Shown: positions 37,933-49,200 of the stretch, one piece after another | How the letters are laid out: each line of letters opens with the position of its first letter | How positions within the stretch are numbered: position 1 is the stretch's first letter | From: Xenopus tropicalis | Lineage: Eukaryota; Chordata; Amphibia; Anura; Pipidae | Length of the DNA stretch: 64,000 nt | NCBI RefSeq assembly: GCF_000004195.4 | Contig: NC_030679.2 | Location: 144,158,039 to 144,222,038, forward strand | Direction: 5' to 3' | The notes under the pieces: model-generated | Databases searched by the model: none | Seen by the model: the letters and a program-made list of their open reading frames with translations, nothing else | Told to the model about the DNA's origin: nothing | Program-made: the position numbers and the translations under genes

Positions 37933-40900
37933 TCACCTCAGCCGAACGCTGTAAGAGTCGCTCTGGGTCAGGTACCGAACCCACGTATGGACTGGGCACA
38001 GGCGCTCGCTGGGCAGCCTCAGGAAGCGGATCTGAAGGCCGGAACAGGTGATGGATGGGATCTGGAAGGAGAGGTTGAGAGGAGGCAGGTCTAGTAGAGA
38101 CGGAAGGGAAACACTAGCAGAGGTATCCACCTGTGACAGAGAATAGATGTAAGAGAATGTGAGTAGGTGCAGCACTAGGGCAAAGCTGGGCAACCTGTAG
38201 CCCTCAATATGTTCTACACACTTAGTCAGCTGGGAGTGAAGGCTCTGTGTCTCTTATCTAGGGGTGATGCAAGTACTAAGTACATACAGGGCTGCCATTA
38301 GAACCATCGGGGCCCCGTACAAGTTGTTTATATGGGGCCCCCATGAACACAAGCTGGGAGTGAAGGCTCTGTGTCTCTTATCTAGGGGTGATGCAAGTAC
38401 TAAGTACATACAGGGCTGCCATTAGAACCATCGGGGCCCCGTACAAGTTGTTTATATGGGGCCCCCATGAACACAAGCTGGGAGTGAAGGCTCTGTGTCT
38501 CTTATCCAGGGGTGATGCAAGTACTAAGTACATACAGGGCTGCCATTAGAACCATTGGGGCCCCGTACAAGTTGTTTATATGGGGCCCCCATGAACACAA
38601 GCTGGGATTGAAGGCTCTGTGTCTCTTATCCAGGGGTGATGCAAGTACTAAGTATATACAGGGCTGCCATTAGAACCATCGGGGCCCCCATGAACAAAAG
38701 CTGGGAGTGAAGGCTCTGTGTCTCTTATCTAGGGGTGATGCAAGTACTAAGTATATACAGGGCTTCCATTAGAACCATTGGGGCCCCGTACAAGTAGTTT
38801 ATATAGGGCCCCCATAAACACAAGCACGAAGTACCTACATTTTGGCCACACCCCTTTTCTGTGCAATATAAACAGCTGATGTTACTTGTCTTTACTATTT
38901 ATAAGCTGTTCAGTTGCATTAATTAATGCCCTAATTAACAGTCAGTTAATTGGCAGCCAGTGGAGTTTGCCCTTACGTTAAACCAGTGGCTCAGTAACAA
39001 CATGTTGCTCACCAACCCCTTGGATGTTGCTCCCAGTGGCCCCAATGTTGCTTATTTTTACATTTCTGGCTTGAGGGCAAGTGTTGATTGCATAAAACCC
39101 AGTGTAAAGCCAAACCTCCTATAGGCTGCCAGTCAACATAGGGGTTTCAAATAGCCAATTGTAGCTCTTGTTTGGCACCCCAGGGATTTTTCCATGTTTG
39201 TGTTGCTCCCCAACACTTTTCCATTTGAATGTAGTTGGGGATCCCTGCATTAAACCCTACACTTCTTCCTGCCCCTGCTCTGTGCTGTCATTGCTTGATA
39301 TGGAAGTTACGTATGGTTTCACATAATTTACTGCGTTAGTTTAGAGGCCCAATGACCTTGCTGTGCGGCCCAATAACTAGTCAGTAGGAGTTCATAAAAG
39401 CAGTAAAAATAATAATGTGCTAAGAAGTGAGTCTTTTAATTAGGGAGTCAGTGGAGTAAATAGATCCCAATACAAACAGCTGACGTTACTTTATATTAAG
39501 CAGTTCATATAAATAGTTACAATGATTAGTTAATGGGCTAATGAGTCAGTCAGTTCATTAGGGGCCAGTGGAGTTTTCCCCTCTCAAGCTTCTTTGCATC
39601 TTTTGCTTGTACGCAAGTTACGTAAGTTTCTAGGCAAATTACACAAATTAAGCAAATTGTGTAAGTTTTGGCTTAACTTTATACGTAACTTTTGCAACTC
39701 GGGCCCCACTTGCAAAGATGATTTCTCCGGGCCGGCTACATTTGTACCCCCTCCCTGATGGCGGCCCTGGGTACTTACGTACAGAGATGCTGCACAGAGA
39801 GTACTGGACTAAAGCAGCTCTCAGAAATCACAGAAGCCTAATAGTACGACAGCCAAGCAGTATCCCTTCCCCTGGGACTACATCATCCACATTACTTTGC
39901 TGCTAATGGATACCTGCTCATTAACGAACGGAAACTACCAAAACAAAGACCTTAAAGAGAGCTGAGAGCTGTGTCCCTCCGCGGATCCTCGGAATGCTCC
40001 AAGCAAGAGACTGCAAGCTCGGTAACAGCTCCGCACTCTGGTCTGGACTGCTGAGTTCCTGAGAGACACTGCAATGGAACAAAATCAGCCAAGCTCCACA
40101 GATCCAAAAGAAAAAATATATATATATGTGTGTAAAGTAACTGTACTACTTACCTGCTGGTTCCCTTTGGCACAGGTATCTGTATACGGACATTAATTGC
40201 TTGGCTATAAAGGAAGTATAAATTCAATTAGGAGCTTGTAATCAGCTTTACCCAAACTATGGAATTTTCCACGCTCTGTTTCTGGCTTTCTATGGTTATT
40301 TGACTATCAATTTGAACTGCCGGAAGTGTTCATTCTGTATACAGGAGGAAAGTCTAAAACAGTTGGGGCAGAAGCACTTTGGTGCGTTCCGCGGATGAAT
40401 TAACAGTAGCCATATCTAATTACTTTTTTGACGTCTCCCCTACTTCACTTACCTCTTAGGACTCAAGTCGCAGTGTAGTTTCAAGTACATGCGCAATCGG
40501 CTGCAAAAGCAAAACGCACAGATGTTTATTTGCTCGGCCAGAATGAGTTAACTTTTAGTATGATGTAGAGAGTCATATTCTGAGGCAATTTGCAATTGGT
40601 CTTCATTTTTTATTGGTAGTTTTTTAATAAGGATGCAACAAAACCACTATTTTGTGACTGCCTACCTTTGTCCCTCTGTTCTTTCTGACCTGGTTCCTCA
40701 GTTACAAGCTGCTCGATTCCTCTCCTTCCTTGTTCAGAGTGAAGCCCCGACCCCACTTCCTGTTCGGGTCTCTCATCAAGAAAAAAAAACCCTGCTAATG
40801 CACAGACTGGCTCCTGCTGCCTCCAGGCATGTGCAAAAGGCTCTCCACTTCGACTACAGGTAGTTGAGGGAATGGGGGACCTGAACAGGAAATGGGGGCT

Positions 40901-43900
40901 GGGCTACACTCTGAACAAGGAAGGAGAGGAATCGAGCAGCTTGTAACTGAGGAACCAGGTCAGAAAGAACAGAGGGACAAAGGTAGGCAATTCTGGGAGG
41001 CTGTTTATAGTTATTTTATTAATAGAAGAAAAAAAGATTTACTTAATCTTTAAGACAGGTAAGGGTTAAAGAGAACCACATGCACAGCACCCAGTGAAAA
41101 AGGTTCAACTTCCATGTTTATGTGACAAAAAGTCACATGATTTGAAGGATTCTGAAACGGTTCGGCCAGAGTCATGGATTCGCCCGAATTCGATTCCTGC
41201 TAAAAACAAGGCCAAATCCTGGATTTGGTGCATCCCTGTTTTTTTAACTATTTCAATGATGGTTCAGCAACTCTCCAGCTATCTGGTTGCAAGGGTCCTA
41301 ATGACATTAGCAACCAGGGAGTGGTTTGAATGAGAGACTGATATATGAATAGGGGAGGGGCTGAATAGAAAAAAGTTATAACAAGTAACAATGAAACTGT
41401 AGCCTCAAAGAGCAATAGATTTTTGGCTGCCGGGGTCAGTGACCCCCATTTGAAAACTGCAAAGGAGTTTGAAGATGGAGATGATCTATTCGATGTTACC
41501 TGCTGCCGGGCTCTCTCTCCAGACTGGGGAACAAGTGGAAGGGTAGAGTAGTGCTGAGGCTGTCGGAGATCTGGTACTGCATGACGGTGAGCTGCACACA
41601 AGGGAGAAAGATAATAAGAGTAAGTGCATAAATGACTGAGGAACAATGATAATAATGGCAGTCGGAGAAATTGGCTCAGAAGAGCAAACAGCTGACCCCA
41701 TATCCACAAACATGTAGGGGACCCTCACCTCACCCTGGGGCGGCACCACCTTTAGGATGCGATTGCTCTCAAATTCATCCAGTTTGACCGACTCGTGGAA
41801 CTGACAGCCATCCACGCGCACAGCACAGCCATATCCTATAGCGCAATATAACAGCACGGAAATGTTATATACGGAGACACACAGAATGGGCTACACTAAG
41901 GGGCCCATTTACTTACTCACGAACCGGACGAAATGCGTCCGATTGCGTTTTTTTCGTAATGATCGGTATTTGCCGATTTTTTCCGAAAATTATCGCGACT
42001 TTTTCGTTGCCATCCGAATGTTGCGTAAAATCTAGCGATTTTTTCGTAGCGTTAAAACTTGCGCGAAAAGTCGCGCCTTTTTCGTAGCCATTCCGAAAGT
42101 TGTGCAAAATGTTGCGATTTTTTCGTAGCATTCGGATTCATTCAAGCTTCAGTTTGGTGACTTTTCTTGGGCCAGGTTGGAGCTGCAGGGTGCCATTGAG
42201 TCCTATGGGAGGCTTCCAAAATCATGCTAAGTCTGAAAGTTTCGGCCGCCGCTTACGAGCGCTCAATACGAAAAAGTCGCGACAAGATACGAGGGAATCG
42301 TAATGGCTACGAAAAACTCGCGTTTTTTCGCGAAAATCGTATTGGTAACGAAAAAGTCGCGACAATTTCCGAAAAATGGTAAAGGCGCCGAAAAAAATCG
42401 CAAAAAATACGAAAAAGACGCAAAATGTTCGTTTTCCAATCGGAATTTTTCCAATTCAGATTCAAATTCGTGTCTTAGTAAATCAGCCCCTAAGGGTGAA
42501 CTTGATCGGCCATGGACAGAAATATCATCATCATTTCTTGCAGAGACAGCAAACAGTTATATGGGCTCCCACGAACCATATCTATATTTATTGGCTGGTC
42601 CGAACATTCAATAAAGGTAAGAGGAGGTTACACAGGGGCAGTAGGCCCAGAGCATTGTGGCCATAGAAAGTAGAAAAAGGGGAATTATTACCAATAGATA
42701 CATCCCACTAAAGCTCCCCATACACATTGAGATTCGCTCGTTTGGCGATGTCGCCAAGCGAGCGGATCTTTACCCGATATCCCCACCTACGGGTGGGCGA
42801 TATCGGGAAGCATGTAGGTAAACGATCAAATTATATTGGCGGCAATGGGGCAGTCGGTTCAGGGACCGCATCAACGAGCCGATGCGGTCCCCGATCCGAC
42901 TGAATTTTCTAACCTGCCCAATCGATATCTGGATGATTTCAGGCCAGGCCCCTCATTCCTGCTCCAACACGGGCCAATAAACTGCCGAATCTGTCCAAGG
43001 GACCCATATCGGCAGCTACAATCGACCCGTGTATGGGGTTAACAGTGGAGCAGACATGGCTCAGTAAATGGGTGCCATCCAATGGAAGGATCCCAGGCAA
43101 GAGAATACAATGGTTTTAGTTAACTGCCTACTAATCTCAGGAACAAAGGGTGTAACAAAACATTGAGGACAATAGGTGGATTCCCCATCTCTTTCCAATA
43201 TAAAAGAAAAGCACAGTGAGAACTTTTCAAGTCGGAAGCCCAGTGGGATCCCTTAACTTTTCTGAGCCTAAAGGTGGCCATGCACGCAGCGATTTTCGAC
43301 TTTTCGTGCAACCATTGGTCGCAGGAAAGATCGTTCCCACCCTCCACAGACGTTCAGGGCTGAATTGTCAGATATGGAGGTAGAAACAATAGAAATTCTA
43401 CCTCCTTCTGACGATTCAGCCCTGAATGTAGATTTTGCTGGGGCGCCTTCAATGGCGCCCAATCAAAATCTTTTAACCCGGCCAAAGTCAACGAATATCC
43501 GCAGCTTTATGCTATATCGGTCACCTCGTTGAGCAGCCATACATGCACCAAATATCGTACAAAACTGGTGCGTGTCTGGTCAGCTTTAAGATGCCCATAT
43601 ATGTAACGATAAAGTTGTACAAAGTTTCGGATCATGTGTGGGCTCTGAATTATATATGGGATATATATGGTATAATTTTCATACCATGGAGATCAGTTGT
43701 TTAGTCGATTGGCCAGCTTAGAAAATTTTGGTCGCATAACTATAATATCTGTGCATGTTTTGTTAATCTGGCGATATGCTTGGGGGACCTAAAATGGGAG
43801 TCACTTTCATACGATTGGTCTCTGCCAACTATTTCATGTTCAGAACATCCTTCCATTTGATATTTCTAGAGCTTTATCCTACAGTTTCAGGCTGAATTCG

Positions 43901-46222
43901 TCAGAAGAAGACTAAAATCTGAACGTGTATGGCCAGGTTTAGTTTTATCCGCCCTTGCCTAGTATATCGGGAATATAAGAAATAGAACTGTAAATGTGAA
44001 CGGATTACTGCAGTTTTGGAGCAAAAACAGGAGACGGACAGTGAGAAGAGAATGGACAGAGATCAGTAACTCGGGTATGAATGGAGCCAAATAAAGTATG
44101 AAAGGTGCTGGTTCAGATCCAAAAATGAAGTGACTTCATATTAATTTCACACATGCTGGTCAAGGATTGACTTGTGTGTATATATTATCTGTCCCCACTC
44201 ACCTCTGATCTCTGAGCCCCCGACACAGAACTCTTCGCTGAGTCCAATGCGCAGCTCTGGAATTTAGGAAACATCATGCAAGATATCACTTGATACAGCT
44301 GGAATAAATGGCACCATTACACATATCTGTGTGGGATCCGCGCTTAGTATCCTACTTGGAACTCAAATCTAGAACCTGATAGTTGCAGACACACGAAGAA
44401 CATTCAATGTCCTAAAGCTGAAATGCACTGGAAAAAAAAATCTTCCTGACAGCTGTACGGATATTACCTTTGCATCAGCCAATCAGAAGGTATTACTGAC
44501 CTGGGCAATTTGCATAGAAATTCTTGAGTCGAAGTTCACCTTGAACGTCAGCCTTTAGGAGTGAGCCCTGTCGGGATAAAAAAATATATTTGTGGTGAAA
44601 AAATTTCAACCTCCGTGTTTATGTGACGTGGATTCGGCCGAATCCTGCTGAAAAAGGCGGAATCTTCGCCCTGGAAAAAAAGCTGAATCTTCAAATCCAG
44701 AATTCCCAAACTGAATCCTGGATTTGGTGCATCCCATGACCAAGCCCTGTCTTCCCGCACTGCCACATGGTGTTCCCCCTACTCTTAACCTACTCGATAC
44801 AAGTCTGATTGAATCATAATGGCGGCCTGTGCAGACCTGTAAAACAAGAACTGTATCAATTATTTTCTATCCTGCCCAATAGATATCTGAGTTTTTGCCC
44901 ATATGTCGGTCACACTTGTCCTCAATTTGGCCAAAAAGCAACTATCGTAAGGGGTCGAGTTGGCGGCTTATATTGGCACATCTACAGCCAGATGGATTTA
45001 TGCTTTTGTTACGGAATCCAGATAAGCCTGTCAGCTGATGAATTTACTATCTACTTTTAAAAGTGTTCCTTTGTAGGATGGTACAGTCTTGTAACTAGGG
45101 ATGCACCAAATCCACTATTTATGGTTTCAGACGAACCCCCAAAAGTGTAAAGGATTCAACCGAATACTGAATGAATCCTATTCCTAAATTACGTATGTGA
45201 TACGGAATGGTTAAAGAACGAGTGCGAAAAATGTTCAACTTCCGTGTTTATGTGACAAAAAGTCACATGATTTTATGGATTCGGTTTGGCCAGGAGGCAT
45301 GGATTCGGTCAAATCCTGCTGAAAAAGGCTGAATCTTGGCCAAATCCTGGATTTGGTGCATCCTTATTTGTGACCCCCCCCCCCACAACTACAACATATG
45401 GACATTTACTAAATAATTTCGTATTTTGTCTAACTTATAGAACATTTCGGAATGTTTGTGAAAAGTTCGTTAAATTTCCACAAGTTTTTCATTAAATTTC
45501 CGCAAAAAAATACAAACATTTTGAAATTCGTTAACTCTTTCTTTACGCTTTCATCGGGACTATCTTCACCAGGTTTGATGTGTTGAGTCCTATGGGAGGC
45601 TTCCAAAGCCAGACATGGAAGGCATCAAAGCCAGAAAGCTTTTCGTGGCATAACAAACTTTTTGGCACGGAAATATTGTGACTTTCAGAACGCTATTGCG
45701 ATATTTTCGTACGAACGATAAAAGCATTTTCAGAACTTGAAATTATTGTGGTTACTCCGAACATGTTATTGTGGAGATAACTTTCCACGCCCCAGTGTTT
45801 GGGTTTTTTTGTGACATAGTTATACTCACATTTGGCCCTATGGCGACTGTCATACGTTCAGTAACATCCAAGAAGATTTCATTTTGTTCTCCCTGGTTTA
45901 ATAAAAATAATCAGTGAGTTGTATAGCAGAAAGGCAAGGCGTATGCCCTCGGCCAGGGGTGGCCAGACTTTTTCCATCAGGGATCGACCAATGACTCCTC
46001 CCCCAAGAAGCAGCGTATGTACACATTCCTGCCGCACTTCTGCATCCCCCGGCTTCGTCGCGGTCCACCAGAAATCCAGAGGGGATCAACTGTTGGACCG
46101 TGATCGACGCCTTGGCCACCCCTGCCCTAGGCTACACTTACCTGCTGATGGCGCGAGGACAGCACGGGCCGACTGGAAGCCGAACTGGGAGCCACCTTAC
46201 TCTGCTGGGTCTCTGCTCCGAA
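37933..46222 (-). CDS. ap4m1: AP4M1 linker and mu-homology domain (exons 6-15)
   Basis: Residues 155-446. Exon 6 encodes the Ser-rich linker [14 protein letters not shown]. The mu-homology domain follows with [11 protein letters not shown] (7), [17 protein letters not shown] (8), [14 protein letters not shown] (9), [20 protein letters not shown] (10), [10 protein letters not shown] (11), [13 protein letters not shown] (12), [14 protein letters not shown] (13), [15 protein letters not shown] (14) and [11 protein letters not shown] plus [16 protein letters not shown] at the C-terminus (15). Exon 14 ends at a weak donor, GTCTTT. A second in-frame GT 12 bp further (exon 39939-40068) would add four residues, but the shorter form aligns better with human. 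Confidence 0.9.
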
Positions 46223-49200
46223 CTGATGGCATTAAAAAGATGGTGGATAAGAAGACTGGACCCAAAGTAGAACATTTGAATTGTTATGTGTATATACTGC
46301 TAACTTACCAGCCCAACACTGCTCATATCCAATAGGCTGAAAGGCTTGCTGACCACAGCATCTGACTGGATGAAATTTTTAAGCATCTCTGTGGATGTGG
46401 TTTGGATATAGCCATAATCCTGTAAATTGTGAATGAAATAATTTATATGAGCCAATAACAGACACGTGTATTAAACGTATGTGTGTGGGTTCCCAGGACT
46501 TACCAGAACCTCATCCAGTAACTCATAAATCAGCGCAAAGTTGAGTCGTACAACAGCTTCGCTCAGGTCTCCGCAATAATCTTTGATGAGGGAGGCCAAT
46601 CTGACGGTGGGAAACGGATAAACAGTGTTCATTTTATAGTCCAGTTGCTTTATTAGTGTAAAAAATGAACGTATATCTGTATTCACATATAGGGAGGAGC
46701 TACCTTATTGTGTCCCATAGACAGCACAGTGTATGGGTATCACTTACTGGCGCCCACTAATCAGGCATACTGTAATGCCATACAGGTATAGGATCCATTA
46801 TCCAGAAAGTTCCGAATTACGGACAGGCCGTCACACATAGATTCCATTTTATTCAAATTTTTAAAAATGATTTCCTTTATCTCTGTAATAGTTGATCCCA
46901 ACAAGATATAATGAATCCTTATTGGAGGCAGAACAGTTCTATTGGGTGTATTTAATGGTTAAATGATTCCCTTTTCTCTGTAATAATAAAACAGTACCTG
47001 TACTTGATCCCAACTAAGATATAATTACCCCTTATTGGGGGCAGAACAGCCCTATTGGGTTTATTTAATGGTTAAATGATTCCCTTTTCTCTGTAATAAT
47101 AAAACAGTACCTGTACTTGATCCCAACTAAGATATAATTACCCCTTATTGGGGCAGAACAGTCCTATTGGGTTTATTTAATGGTTAAATGATTCCCTTTT
47201 CTCTGTAATAATAAAACAGTACCTGTACTTGATCCCAACTAAGATATAATTACCCCTTATTGGGGGCAGAACAGCCCTATTGGGTTTATTTCATGGTTAA
47301 ATGATTCCCTTTTCTCTGTAATAATAAAACAGTACCTGTACTTGATCCCAACTAAGATATAATTACCCCTTATTGGGGGCAGAACAGCCCTATTGGGTTT
47401 ATTTAATGGTTAAATGATTCCCTTTTCTCTGTAATAATAAAACAGTACCTGTACTTGATCCCAACTAATATATAATTACCCCTTATTGGGGGCATCCTAC
47501 TTATAGAAAGACCCCTTATCCAGAAAACCCCAGGTCCCGAGCATTCTGGATAACAGGTCCCATACCTGAATAATGAATCCTTATTGGTGATGGAAAAAAA
47601 CTACTGAGTTTCAAACAATGTTGAAATGATTTTAAGCGTAAGGTATGTTTTGGTAGACATAAGGTATGGAGAAATACCCCTTATCCGGAAAACCCCACGT
47701 CCAGAGCATTCTGGATAACAGGTCCCATACCTGTGTAATCACTGTTGTGTACTATAAATTGATCACATCCTTCTCACAAACAAATTTTTCACAGATGTCA
47801 CTTTGTATTGGTTTTATAGTCTGCACACTATTGATAAAGATTTCTGCCATAATGTGTATTCTGCTAGGCCAGTGCTGTCCAACTGGCGGCCCGCGGGCCG
47901 CATGCGGCCCGCGACCCCCCTCTGTGTGGCCCCCCACCTGTCTGGCTGCTTTGATAGTTTACTCTTGTGTAAGCTTTAAATGGTATCAGTACTGTGATTA
48001 ACTGCCCCCCTGCATGGTTCTCACCTCAGATTCAGGCTGTAATCCCCCTGTATTGTTTAAATATGTAATCCCCTGTGTTGTTCACACCTTTTAATCTCTG
48101 CATTGTTCCCCCCTGCAGTGTTCCCACCTCAGGCTCAGGCTGTAATCACCCCCATTGTTCCCCTGTTCACACCTCAGGAGCAGTAGAAACCCACAAATAA
48201 TCCCTGCACACTACAAAAAGAACATATACTGAGGTGCTACTGCAATTAAAAAGTTTTTTAATATATAGTTATTGTGCAGACTGTAGGAGCAGTGCCAGCA
48301 TTGTGTCACTGTAGGCTGCCTGTGTGTGCCATACACACAGGCATCATAGGGCAAGCAGAGTATGGCACACACAGGCAGAGTATGGCACACACAGGCAGAG
48401 TATGGCACACACAGGCCAAGTATGGCACAAACCAGCCAAGAATGGCAAACACAGTGAAAGTATGGCACATGCAGGCAGGGTAGGGAAGGTAGAGTATGGC
48501 ACACACAGGCAGGGTAGGGCAGGCAGAGTATGGCACACACAGGCCAAGTATGGCACAAACCAGCCAAGTATGGCACACAGGCAGGGTAGGGAAGGCAGAG
48601 TATGGCACACACAGGCAGGGTAGGGAAGGCAGAGTATGGCACACACAGGCAGGGTAGGGAAGGCAGAGTATGGCACACAGAGGCAGGGTAGGGAAGGCAG
48701 AGTATGGCACACACAGGCTGGGTAGGGAAGGCAGAGTATGGCACACAGGCAGGGTAGGGCAGGCAGAGTATGGCAGGTTTTTGCTGTACTACAACCATTA
48801 ATATGGGTATGGTCATGTGATAACATGGGTGTGGTTTCAAGTGGGTGCGGTTTCAAAAAGGGGAGTGGTCAAAACTGGCTTCCATTATCGGCCCTCCACC
48901 ACGTAGGTCGGAAAAATTCCGGCCCTCGGTACAACAGAAGTTGGACAGCACTGTGCTAGGCTACAGTCCCTGTGTAGGTGCTGCCTGTGTATCTATGGTT
49001 TATCTTCTCACCGGTTTAGCAGCTCAATGTACATGAATGGGGAATCGCTGGGGCTAAGGCTGACGACGAAGAAAAGGCCTTGATTCCGCACGTGGATATA
49101 GTGACAGCCGTCATGTTCCTGGGAAACAAATAAACAAGTGAGACGATTTGTTTTGGCTTGTGAGCCTGGGTGGCAAACACATAATGCATACAGAATGGAC

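Larger units (their letters stand above)
40548..41470. repeat. 'CTATCTGGTTGCTAG' family MITE split by later insertions
   Basis: The left half is 40548-40635 (GAGTTAACTTTTAGTATG ... TTCATTTTTTATTGG). The right half is about 41230-41470 (TTCAATGATGGTTCAGC, CTATCTGGTTGCAAGG, TGACCCCCATTTGAAAAC). Between them lie a long inverted repeat (40659-40989) and a 'TTCAACTTCCATGTTTATG' repeat (41085-41237). It lies in AP4M1 intron 11. Confidence 0.65.

Noticed and set aside
48211..48840. Cys/Pro/Leu-rich long frame on the - strand
   Set aside because: It arises only from translating the minisatellite inside a hAT element. Several frames are open for the same reason.
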